The notes beneath the pieces are model-generated. The model was not told the DNA's origin. It saw nothing but the letters and a program-made list of their open reading frames with translations, and ran no database searches. Positions 38,221-46,297 of a DNA stretch of 64,000 nt are shown piece after piece (within the stretch, counting starts at the first letter, position 1; each line of letters starts with the position of its first letter). The position numbers were made by a program, and so were the translations under genes. The DNA is from Cyclobacteriaceae bacterium (GTDB lineage: Bacteria > Bacteroidota > Bacteroidia > Cytophagales > Cyclobacteriaceae). The stretch spans positions 1-64,000 of the forward strand of contig JABFRS010000002.1 in NCBI GenBank assembly GCA_013141055.1, written 5' to 3'.

Positions 38221-38787
38221 CTATTTTATTAATGATTCCAGTTTTTTCTGAAGATTGACCTTTGCCCGGTGGATCAGCGACTCCACAGAGGACAGGGATA
38301 CATTCATTACCGAAGCGATTTCTTCATAGCTCATATCATCGATCTTGTTCAGCGTGAAGGCGACCTTCTGATTTTCCGTAAGGGAATCAATGGCTTTGAA
38401 GAGTATCGCCGCCCGCTCACGATTTTCCATCAGCACTCCAGGGTGCACGAAGTCAGGTACATCAATGGAAGATGAGTTTGCATCACCCTGAAACAAACGG
38501 ATCATGAAGCCGAACCTCTTCTGCCTCTTCTTCTTTCTGATCTGTTCCAGTGATTTGGTTACAGCAATGCGATAGATCCAGGTAGATAGTTTGGACTCAC
38601 CCTTGAAATGATGAATCGAATGGATCACTTCAATGAAAACTTCCTGGGCAATGTCTTCCGCTTCATCGGTATTCTGAACAATACCAAGGGATGCATTGTA
38701 GATGCTGTTTTTGTAAGAGTCGACCAGCTGCCGGAATGCACTTTCATTCCGCTCACGCAACGCCTGGATTAACTCTGCTTCCGACAA
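38221..38787 (-). CDS. ECF-type RNA polymerase sigma factor
   Basis: 188 residues, typical group IV sigma factor. Region 2 covers ALRERNESAFRQLVDSYKNS to the WIYRIAVTKSLEQIRK segment (about 70-85), and region 4 the helix-turn-helix SYEEIASVMNVSLSSVESLI (about 148-167). It heads the minus-strand series sigma, putative anti-sigma, Spy-like, SCO, YwqK, YHYH, so it probably controls this set in response to metal or envelope stress. Self-regulation is likely but no operator was identified. Confidence 0.92.
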   Translation of the reverse strand: MSEAELIQALRERNESAFRQLVDSYKNSIYNASLGIVQNTDEAEDIAQEVFIEVIHSIHHFKGESKLSTWIYRIAVTKSLEQIRKKKRQKRFGFMIRLFQGDANSSSIDVPDFVHPGVLMENRERAAILFKAIDSLTENQKVAFTLNKIDDMSYEEIASVMNVSLSSVESLIHRAKVNLQKKLESLIK

Positions 38788-38825
38788 TGAAGTTATTTTA
38801 GATCAAATTAATATTTTGATTGCAA

Positions 38826-40070
38826 TTACCTGCACACTCTTTCTTTCATCCTCGCATTCGCCTTTACTCCAAGCGACTCAGCTTTCTTCAGATCATTGCA
38901 CGCTTCATCCAGCTTCCCGGTGCTCTGATAGGCGATCGCCTGATTGTAGTAGGCCAGACCGTAATCGGAAGCCAGCGATATGGCGATGGAGTAATCTTCA
39001 ATCGCTTCATTCCAGCGATGAAGCTTTGATAATACATTGCCATGACTCACCCACGACTTCTCATTGGTGTCATCCAGTTCAATGGCTTTGGAGTAATCGG
39101 CAAGCGCTCCCTTCAGATCTTTCAACTTCTCTTTCACCAGCCCGCGGTTGAGATAATTCTCTCCGTCTTTGGGTTCCATTCTCACGACTTCATTATAATC
39201 TTCCAGTGCGCCGGCAAGATCATTCCGTTGAAGTCTCTGATAAGCCCGCTCCGCACGCGGATAGGGAAGCGCATTGTTCTTCTCAATGGCTTGTGTCAAC
39301 AGCTTTTCAGAAGTGCTACTCTCACCTTCAGCAGAACGGATGGTGGCAATGTTATGAATCGCAAGACTGTTGTCAGGATCAAGCTTCAAGGCCGCATTGA
39401 AATCATTTAAGGCTCCCGGTGAGTCCTGACTTTTTAGTTTGGCAGAACCTCGGTTGATCCAGTAGGCAGGATTTTGATTGGATATCCGGATCGCAGAATC
39501 AAACCATACAATCGCCTGCGTATAGGATTTCAGATTCGTATCAATCAATCCCAGGTAATTGAAGATATGATCTTTGCCGGCGCTGTGGGCGGTAAAGATC
39601 CGCGCATTCGAGTCATTGAATTTCTCCTGACCAAAGAAGACCGTATTGGTTTCACTTTTGGGAAGGAACAGGAGATCGTAAAAGTCTTTTCGCGCGAGGT
39701 CGTAGAGGTCTGCCTCAAACCTCAGCACCGCGCGACTGAACAGCGCTTCTGTGTCAGCAGGCACCAGGTGCAGATATATATTGTAGTCACTGAGCGCTTT
39801 CTCATCCTCACCAAGATGCTCATAAGCGTTGGCGCGAAGCCGGTAGGCCTGAGAGTAGAAGTTATCCAGGCGCAGGCATTCTGAGAAATCAGCCAAAGCG
39901 GTGTTGTAATCCCTGTTTTGAAGGGCCAATTCTCCTTTCTCAAAGTACTGAAGGGCTGTCTTTGCGGACTGCGCTATTCCCGAAAGGGGGAGTGCCGTTA
40001 TCAATATTATAAAGCAGGCTCTGAACATGGATGGCCAAATATTACCGTTAAATTGGAAACTTCTTTTCAA
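38826..40070 (-). CDS. Secreted TPR protein
   Basis: 414 residues. A signal peptide (hydrophobic core FIILITALPLSGIAQS) and about nine tetratricopeptide repeats with consensus AxxDFxxxLxLDPxxxxAYxNR (for example YNTALADFSECLRLDN, AIEDYSIAISLASDYGLAYY). The array is a protein-binding solenoid in the periplasm. It is divergently oriented from the TetR gene (19-bp gap) and ends 38 bp upstream of the sigma gene on the same strand. The partner is unknown. Confidence 0.85.
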   Translation of the reverse strand: MKRSFQFNGNIWPSMFRACFIILITALPLSGIAQSAKTALQYFEKGELALQNRDYNTALADFSECLRLDNFYSQAYRLRANAYEHLGEDEKALSDYNIYLHLVPADTEALFSRAVLRFEADLYDLARKDFYDLLFLPKSETNTVFFGQEKFNDSNARIFTAHSAGKDHIFNYLGLIDTNLKSYTQAIVWFDSAIRISNQNPAYWINRGSAKLKSQDSPGALNDFNAALKLDPDNSLAIHNIATIRSAEGESSTSEKLLTQAIEKNNALPYPRAERAYQRLQRNDLAGALEDYNEVVRMEPKDGENYLNRGLVKEKLKDLKGALADYSKAIELDDTNEKSWVSHGNVLSKLHRWNEAIEDYSIAISLASDYGLAYYNQAIAYQSTGKLDEACNDLKKAESLGVKANARMKERVCR

Positions 40071-40089
40071 TTAATCTGTTAAAAACGGT

Positions 40090-40770
40090 ATGGAAAAAGC
40101 AAAAAAGACTTCTCGCAAAACCAAGGCAGCTGGAAAGCCTGCCCGTGACAAGATCATCTCTGCCTACAGGGAAACGTTGCTGACAGAAGGTAAAGTGCCT
40201 TCATCAGTTTATACTTTTTCACAGTCCATCGGAATCAAGGAGGATGACTTCTATCAGTACTTCGGTTCGTTCGAAGCAGTGGACAAAGAGATATGGAATG
40301 GCTACTTCCAAAGTGTTGCATCACGTCTTACTTCCGACAAAAACTATTCATCATTCTCTACCCGTGAGAAGATACTCGCATTCTACTTTACACTTGCAGA
40401 AGTCCTGAAAGAAGACCGAAGCTTCGCATTGCTTACCTTGAAAGAATGGAGAAACCCGGCCTTTACTCCGGATGCTATGAAAGCATTCAAGAACTCTTTC
40501 GAGGAATGGCTGACTCCCGTATTGAATGAAGGAAAGCAAAATGGTGAGATCGCAAAGCGTCCGTTGTTCGACAGTCGCTATGATGCACTCTTCTGGATGC
40601 ACCTGATCTTTATACTTCAGTTCTGGACGCGCGACAACAGTGTGGGTTTCGAAAAGACCGATGCCGCGATTGAAAAGTCTGTCAACCTTGCCTTCGATCT
40701 CATCGGCAATGGCATTCTTGACAATGCACTCGACTTCGGAAAATTCCTGTATCAGAATTCTAAAAATTAA
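40090..40770 (+). CDS. TetR-family transcriptional regulator
   Basis: 226 residues. N-terminal basic tail (KKTSRKTKAAGK), a helix-turn-helix of the TetR type (about 18-63: KIISAYRETLLTEG ... YQYFGSFEAVDKEIW) and a helical C-terminal ligand or dimerisation domain. It is 8 bp upstream of the ABC1-kinase gene, which it may regulate or accompany. The ligand is unknown. Confidence 0.85.
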   Translation: MEKAKKTSRKTKAAGKPARDKIISAYRETLLTEGKVPSSVYTFSQSIGIKEDDFYQYFGSFEAVDKEIWNGYFQSVASRLTSDKNYSSFSTREKILAFYFTLAEVLKEDRSFALLTLKEWRNPAFTPDAMKAFKNSFEEWLTPVLNEGKQNGEIAKRPLFDSRYDALFWMHLIFILQFWTRDNSVGFEKTDAAIEKSVNLAFDLIGNGILDNALDFGKFLYQNSKN

Positions 40771-40778
40771 AGAGACGG

Positions 40779-42098
40779 TTGAAAGAGCAAAAGAGTATTC
40801 CTACTACGAAAGTTCAGCGTGCTACCAAGTTCATTACTACCGGTGCGAAGATCGGTCGTAACTATCTCAAGCATTATGGTAAGAAGCTGGTAGATCCCAA
40901 CATAAGTCGCGATCAGCTGAATGAAGATAATGCAAGCGACATCTATGATTCGCTGAGCAAGCTGAAGGGAAGTGCTCTCAAAGTAGCACAGATGCTCAGC
41001 ATGGATAAGAATCTTTTGCCTAAAGCATATCAACAACAGTTTTCAATGGCGCAGTACAGTGCGCCTCCGTTATCGTACCCACTGGTTGTAAAGACATTTC
41101 AAACATACTTCGGAAAGAACCCAGGCCAGATCTTTGATTCCTTTTCTACAAAAGCTGTCAATGCTGCGTCGATGGGACAGGTTCACCAGGCAACATTAAA
41201 GGGAAAGACCCTTGCCGTAAAGATCCAATATCCCGGAGTTTCCGATACCGTGAAGAGTGATCTCGCCATGGTAAAGCCCATCGCTCTCAGAATGTTCAAG
41301 CTGAGTCCGGTTGAGTATGAGGAATTCATCGGCGAAGTTGAATTACGATTGCTGGAAGAGGCCGACTATACACTCGAGCTCAAGCGTTCCATTGAAATGT
41401 CAGAGCAGAGCAGGAAGATCAAGCATCTTGTCTTTCCAAAGTACTATCCTGAATTCTCTGCAAAGAAGATCCTGACCATGGACTGGCTGGAAGGTCTTCC
41501 GTTAGGTGAATATTTGAAAAAGGGCAAACCCTCCAAAGCTATTGCCAACAAGCTTGGTCAGGCGATGTGGGACTTCTATCATTTTCAGTTTCATCAGTTG
41601 AAAGCAGTTCATGCAGATCCGCATCCGGGAAACTTTATCATAACTCCTGATGAAGAGCTGGGTGTCATTGACTTCGGTTGCGTGAAAGAGATCCCGGAAG
41701 ACTTTTACCAGCTGTACTTTCAATTGCATCACAAGGATATCTTGCAGGATCCTGTCCGTCTGGAGAAGATCTTCTATCAGATGCGGTTCATTTATGAAGA
41801 TGACTCGGAAAGCGAGAAGAAGTTTTTCAGAGCGGTGTTCATCGAACTTCTGGATCTGCTGGCGCGACCTTTCCATACAAAGACCTTTGATTTTGCTGAC
41901 CCTTCATACTTTGAAACGCTCTACAAGACAGGGGAGAAGATATCCAACATGAAGGAGCTGAGAGATTCCAAAAAGGCAAGAGGCATCAAGCATGCATTGT
42001 ATATCAATCGCACGTACTTCGGTTTGTACAGCATTCTCAATGAGCTTGGCGCAACGGTAGAAACACATTCATTTGTGCCGTCGTGGAAATCTTTTTGA
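40779..42098 (+). CDS. ABC1/UbiB (AarF) family atypical kinase
   Basis: 439 residues. Protein-kinase-like ATPase linked to quinone biosynthesis or lipid metabolism. Visible: the A-rich nucleotide loop NAASMGQVHQ, the invariant Lys in LAVKIQYPG, the catalytic HADPHPGNF and the metal-binding VIDFGCVKEI. The family's KxGQ motif reads KVAQ here (Ala for Gly). The start is taken as the TTG at 40779, 8 bp after TetR, because the residues from there (MKEQKSIPTTKVQRATKF) look like family N-terminus and no nearer ATG exists. Confidence 0.88.
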   Translation: MKEQKSIPTTKVQRATKFITTGAKIGRNYLKHYGKKLVDPNISRDQLNEDNASDIYDSLSKLKGSALKVAQMLSMDKNLLPKAYQQQFSMAQYSAPPLSYPLVVKTFQTYFGKNPGQIFDSFSTKAVNAASMGQVHQATLKGKTLAVKIQYPGVSDTVKSDLAMVKPIALRMFKLSPVEYEEFIGEVELRLLEEADYTLELKRSIEMSEQSRKIKHLVFPKYYPEFSAKKILTMDWLEGLPLGEYLKKGKPSKAIANKLGQAMWDFYHFQFHQLKAVHADPHPGNFIITPDEELGVIDFGCVKEIPEDFYQLYFQLHHKDILQDPVRLEKIFYQMRFIYEDDSESEKKFFRAVFIELLDLLARPFHTKTFDFADPSYFETLYKTGEKISNMKELRDSKKARGIKHALYINRTYFGLYSILNELGATVETHSFVPSWKSF

Positions 42099-42170
42099 GC
42101 CTGATAAAACCCATTTTCAGCTCTTCGAATCATCAAATTAATTGCGATCTTGGTAAGCAAATCTATGCTT

Positions 42171-43487
42171 ATGAAAAACGATCGCAGAAGTTTTCTTAAA
42201 ACATCCTCTCTTGCATTGACAGGTCTCGGCCTGAGCACTGTAATTCCATGGGAAGCTATCGCTGCAGCTAAGCGCAGGGTAGGTGCGAATGGAAAGATCA
42301 ACGTTGGTGCGATCGGTATCAACGGAATGGGATGGGCCAACCTTACTTCCATCATCAAGATCCCTGACGTACAGGTCATTGCTTTATGCGATGTGGATGA
42401 GAACGTTCTGAACTTCCGTAAGTATGAATTGGCCAAGCAGGGAATCAAGACCACGACATATGTGGACTATCGCAAGCTGCTGGAGAATAAAGACATTGAT
42501 ATTGTGATCATCGGAACTCCGGATCACTGGCATTGCCTTCAGATGGTGGAAGCATGTCAGGCAGGAAAAGATGTTTATGTAGAAAAGCCTTGCGGAAATT
42601 CCATTGCCGAATGTGATGCAATGGTGGCCGCACAAAAGAAATATAACAAAGCCGTTCAGGTAGGGCAGTGGCAAAGAAGTCAGCCGCACATGGTAGACGC
42701 GCTGGCCTATCTCAAGACCGGCAAGCTTGGTAAGATCAGAACCGTGAAGGCATGGGCATACCAGGGATGGATGCGAAACCTTGATAGCAAACCTGACAGT
42801 GCTGCACCGGAAGGTGTTCATTATGATATGTGGCTCGGACCTGCAGCCAAACGACCTTTCAATGCCAACCGATTCCATTTCAACTTCCGCTGGTTCTGGG
42901 ATTATGCCGGTGGTCTCATGACCGACTGGGGTGTTCACCTTATCGATTATACGTTACTGGGAATGGATGCAAAGTTTCCAAAGTCGGTGATCGCCAGCGG
43001 TGGTAAGTTTGGCAATCCTGCCGGACCTGAAGAAACTCCCGATACACTCGCTGCAGTATATGAGTATGATGGATATAACATGATCTGGGAACACGCACAA
43101 AGTATCAGCAATGGAAACTATGGACGTGATCATGGTATTGCTTACATCGGAAATAACGGAACACTCGTGCTCGATCGGAATGGATGGGAAGTGATCGCCG
43201 ATGAGAAGAGAATGCAGTCATTGCCGATGCAGAAGAATGTTGGTTCAGGAGTGGATCTTCATACACAGAATTTTGTGGATGTTGTCAAGTCGAGAAAGAT
43301 GGAAGATCTCCATTGCTCCATACAGGCAGGTGCACACGTTGCTACCGTCTGCCAGATGGGAAATATCTCTTATCGCTCCGGACAAAAAGTAACGTGGGAC
43401 GCGACAAAAGGAAAGTTCAACGAAGACAAGGCGAACGCGTTTCTTGCTGCGAAGTATAACAATGGATACAGCTTGCCTAAGATCTAG
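42171..43487 (+). CDS. Tat-exported Gfo/Idh/MocA family oxidoreductase
   Basis: 438 residues. The twin-arginine signal RRSFLKTSS near the N-terminus followed by a hydrophobic stretch indicates export folded with cofactor. N-terminal Rossmann fold (INVGAIGINGMGWANL), the EKPCG motif (VEKPCGNSIAEC) and a C-terminal substrate domain (HYDMWLGPA, GGLMTDWGVHLIDY). This matches secreted dehydrogenases of sugar-type substrates in Bacteroidota. The ATG at 42171 was chosen; upstream in-frame starts add only a few residues before the Tat motif. The next gene starts immediately after its stop. Confidence 0.9.
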   Translation: MKNDRRSFLKTSSLALTGLGLSTVIPWEAIAAAKRRVGANGKINVGAIGINGMGWANLTSIIKIPDVQVIALCDVDENVLNFRKYELAKQGIKTTTYVDYRKLLENKDIDIVIIGTPDHWHCLQMVEACQAGKDVYVEKPCGNSIAECDAMVAAQKKYNKAVQVGQWQRSQPHMVDALAYLKTGKLGKIRTVKAWAYQGWMRNLDSKPDSAAPEGVHYDMWLGPAAKRPFNANRFHFNFRWFWDYAGGLMTDWGVHLIDYTLLGMDAKFPKSVIASGGKFGNPAGPEETPDTLAAVYEYDGYNMIWEHAQSISNGNYGRDHGIAYIGNNGTLVLDRNGWEVIADEKRMQSLPMQKNVGSGVDLHTQNFVDVVKSRKMEDLHCSIQAGAHVATVCQMGNISYRSGQKVTWDATKGKFNEDKANAFLAAKYNNGYSLPKI

Positions 43488-44042
43488 ATGAGTAAGGATC
43501 AGACCAAAGATCTCCTGAAGTTTCTTAAGCCTTTCGGGGAAGAGATCATTGAAAAAGTTCTATGGCTCCGGGCTTTCGTCTGGGACATGTATCCAAAGAC
43601 CAATGAACTCATCTACGATAATTATAACGCCGTAGCCTTTGGCTGGTCGCCAACCGATAAAGTGGGCCATACCTTTTGCTCCATTGCGGTAGGCCGAAGC
43701 AGTAAGAATATTCACTTTGGATTTTACTGGGGCAGTGAGATCGCCGATCCTAAGAAGATCTTGCTAGGCGAAGGAAATCAGTACCGGTACATCCTGGTCA
43801 AAAAGCTCAACGACTTTCCAAAAGATTATATCAAGGTACTGATCAAGGATGCTTACGATAATTCAATGTCGAAAGTGAAAGATCCAAAACAACTGATAGA
43901 AGGAAATACGATCACGAAATCAGTGTCTGCCGTGAAGAGACCGGCAAAAGGTAAAAGCAAAAAACCAGCAAAGGCAAAAAGTGCCAAGCCAAAAGCATCA
44001 AAGAAGAAGGTCGCAAAGAAATCAATAAAATCTAAAAAGTAA
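43488..44042 (+). CDS. DUF1801-domain protein with Lys-rich tail
   Basis: 184 residues: a DUF1801-type beta domain (about 1-130: NAVAFGWSPTDKVGHTFCSI, FGFYWGSEI) and a strongly basic C-terminal tail (about 140-184, KPAKAKSAKPKASKKK) which resembles histone H1-like or nucleic-acid-binding tails. DUF1801 proteins are uncharacterised. The start codon follows the previous stop with no gap, so it is part of the same transcript as the oxidoreductase and GH97. Confidence 0.8.
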   Translation: MSKDQTKDLLKFLKPFGEEIIEKVLWLRAFVWDMYPKTNELIYDNYNAVAFGWSPTDKVGHTFCSIAVGRSSKNIHFGFYWGSEIADPKKILLGEGNQYRYILVKKLNDFPKDYIKVLIKDAYDNSMSKVKDPKQLIEGNTITKSVSAVKRPAKGKSKKPAKAKSAKPKASKKKVAKKSIKSKK

Positions 44043-44048
44043 GTCAAT

Positions 44049-46199
44049 ATGAAGTATACAGGTAAATGGATCATTGCAGCAGTACTCATCTCATTCTGCA
44101 CAACAGCATTTTCACAAACAAAGAAAACCGCTGATGCAAGCATGGGAAAAGTGAAAGTGGAGTTCAGCATTGATGATGCAGGCACTCCGTCGTACACTGT
44201 ACTCTACAATCAGAAACCTGTTGTGCTTCCATCAAAGCTGGGATTCATTCTCAGTGACAATAACTTCTCTTCAAACTTTGAATTGACTGGTTCAGAAACA
44301 AAAGCAGTCGACAACTCATGGAAACCTGTACTGGGAGAAGTCAGTCAGATACGGGATCATTACAATCAACTCACCGTTCATTTGAAAGAGAGATCCGGTG
44401 ACCGCCGTCTGCTGGACATCGTATTCAAAGTCTTTGAAGAAGGTGTCGGATTCCGTTATGAGTTTCCAAAACAGCCCAAGCTCAATTACTTCATTGTGAA
44501 AGATGAAGTTACCGAGATCAACATGTCCGGTGATCATAAAGCGTTCTGGATTCCCGGCGACTTTGATTCAAACGAATACATCTACACCACTTCAAAGATC
44601 AGTGAGATCGACAATCGCAGCATGGTCAACAGTGCTACAGAGATTGCCGTTCGCTATGCTCCGGATCAGTATTCCGTTGCAACGCCATTGATGCTTAAAA
44701 CAGCTGACGGCTTATACATCAACATTCATGAAGCAGCGGGTATTGATTATCCAGCCATGCAGCTCCATGTTGACAAGGCTAATTTCAAGATGAGTGCGAG
44801 ACTGGTACCGGATGCTGTCGGAAACAAAGCATATCTCAGAGCACCATTTAATACTCCATGGAGAACTATCATCGTAAGTGATAAAGCCGCAGACATTCTT
44901 GCCTCAAAGATGATCCTCAATCTGAATGAGCCTTCAAAAATCGAGAACACTTCATGGATCAAGCCGATGAAGTTTGTCGGTGTGTGGTGGGAGATGCAAA
45001 CAGGAAAGGGAAGCTGGACCTATGCTGACAAGATCGACTCACTGAAGAATGGTCAGCTGATCCCTCACAATCATCATAGCGCCAACACCGCGAACGTTAA
45101 ACGTTACATAGACTTCGCTGCTGCCAATGGAATCGGCGGTGTGCTGGTGGAAGGATGGAACACCGGATGGGAAGAATGGTTTGGATTGTGGAAGGAGAAT
45201 GTTTTTGATTTCGTAACACCATATCCTGATTTCGATGTGAAAGGGTTGCAGAATTATGCAAAGTCAAAGAACGTAGCGATTATCATGCATAATGAAACAT
45301 CTGGTTCGGCAACGAACTATGAACGCCAACTGGATACCGCATTCAGATTCATGAACAAGTTCGGATATCCTGCCGTGAAGACGGGATATGTCGGAAAGAT
45401 CATTCCCCGTGGTGAGCACCATGATGGCCAATGGATGGTGAGTCATTATCTGCGCACCGTACAGAAGGCTGCAACGCATAAAGTGATGATCGACATTCAT
45501 GAATCGGTACGACCAACAGGATTGCATCGTACGTATCCAAACTGGCTTGCCAATGAGGCAGGACGTGGAAATGAATTCAATGCATTCCATGATGGAGGAA
45601 ATCCGCCTGAGCATGAAACGATCCTACCTTTCACGCGACTGATGGGCGGGCCAATGGATTACACGCCTGGAATATTCAAGCTGAAAGGCTATGCCGGACA
45701 TGCTCCCAATCGTCAGCTGCATACCACGCTTGCCAAACAACTTGCATTGTATGTGACACTCTATAGTCCGTTGCAGATGGCGGCCGACTTTCCCGAAAAT
45801 TATGATGCACATAAAGATGCATTTCAGTTTATCAGGGATGTTCCTGTTGATTGGGATGATTCAAAGATCATCGAAGCAGAGCCCGGAGATTTTATCACCA
45901 TCGCCAGAAAAGAAAAAGCAAAACCAAACTGGTTCATTGGTGCGATCACAGATGAGAACAAACGCATCGCCACGGTTCCACTGACATTCCTTGACAAAGG
46001 GAAGAAATATGTGGCTGTTATCTATGGTGATGGACCGACTTCCGACTGCAAAACAAATCCCGAAGCTTATATGATCAGCTCGTTCATCGTTGACTCAACC
46101 ATGATATTGAAACTAAACCTTGCCCCGGGTGGGGGATCAGCGGTGAGCATCATGCCGTCCACTCCGGAGCAGGAGAAAAAGATCAAAAAGTATCGCTAA
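44049..46199 (+). CDS. GH97 family glycosidase (SusB-type)
   Basis: 716 residues with a signal peptide (IAAVLISFCTTAFS), acting on alpha-glucosides or alpha-galactosides in the periplasm. N-terminal beta-sandwich (about 30-290), central TIM barrel (about 300-600) and a C-terminal beta-domain. Candidate catalytic Glu residues lie in MHNETSG, DIHESVRPTG and WLANEAGRGN, matching those of the inverting SusB. The position that is the nucleophile Asp in retaining members appears as Gly in VKTGYVG, so an inverting mechanism is inferred. Operon with the oxidoreductase and DUF1801 genes. Confidence 0.9.
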   Translation: MKYTGKWIIAAVLISFCTTAFSQTKKTADASMGKVKVEFSIDDAGTPSYTVLYNQKPVVLPSKLGFILSDNNFSSNFELTGSETKAVDNSWKPVLGEVSQIRDHYNQLTVHLKERSGDRRLLDIVFKVFEEGVGFRYEFPKQPKLNYFIVKDEVTEINMSGDHKAFWIPGDFDSNEYIYTTSKISEIDNRSMVNSATEIAVRYAPDQYSVATPLMLKTADGLYINIHEAAGIDYPAMQLHVDKANFKMSARLVPDAVGNKAYLRAPFNTPWRTIIVSDKAADILASKMILNLNEPSKIENTSWIKPMKFVGVWWEMQTGKGSWTYADKIDSLKNGQLIPHNHHSANTANVKRYIDFAAANGIGGVLVEGWNTGWEEWFGLWKENVFDFVTPYPDFDVKGLQNYAKSKNVAIIMHNETSGSATNYERQLDTAFRFMNKFGYPAVKTGYVGKIIPRGEHHDGQWMVSHYLRTVQKAATHKVMIDIHESVRPTGLHRTYPNWLANEAGRGNEFNAFHDGGNPPEHETILPFTRLMGGPMDYTPGIFKLKGYAGHAPNRQLHTTLAKQLALYVTLYSPLQMAADFPENYDAHKDAFQFIRDVPVDWDDSKIIEAEPGDFITIARKEKAKPNWFIGAITDENKRIATVPLTFLDKGKKYVAVIYGDGPTSDCKTNPEAYMISSFIVDSTMILKLNLAPGGGSAVSIMPSTPEQEKKIKKYR

Positions 46200-46215
46200 A
46201 CATTCAAAAGCATGG

Positions 46216-46237
46216 GGTTACAACTTTTGTTGTAACC
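46216..46237 (+). terminator. Stem-loop between GH97 and the ABC permease gene
   Basis: Perfect 9-bp stem (GGTTACAAC / GTTGTAACC) with a TTTT loop, 17 bases past the GH97 stop. There is no T tract after it, so it may be a terminator without one, a processing signal or an operator. Confidence 0.5.
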
Positions 46238-46297
46238 AAATCATCTTCAGGCAGTAAAAGAATTTTTAGATTTAGAACTTTCTAAACTCCACTTTCT

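Noticed and set aside
41921..42454. 177-codon minus-strand frame over the ABC1 kinase and oxidoreductase genes
   Set aside because: Spans two conserved plus-strand genes and shows no domain features.
42384..42938. 184-codon minus-strand frame inside the oxidoreductase gene
   Set aside because: Antisense shadow of the Rossmann-fold coding region.
44049..46199. A full Sus-like polysaccharide utilisation locus around GH97
   Set aside because: No SusC/SusD pair is present in the window.
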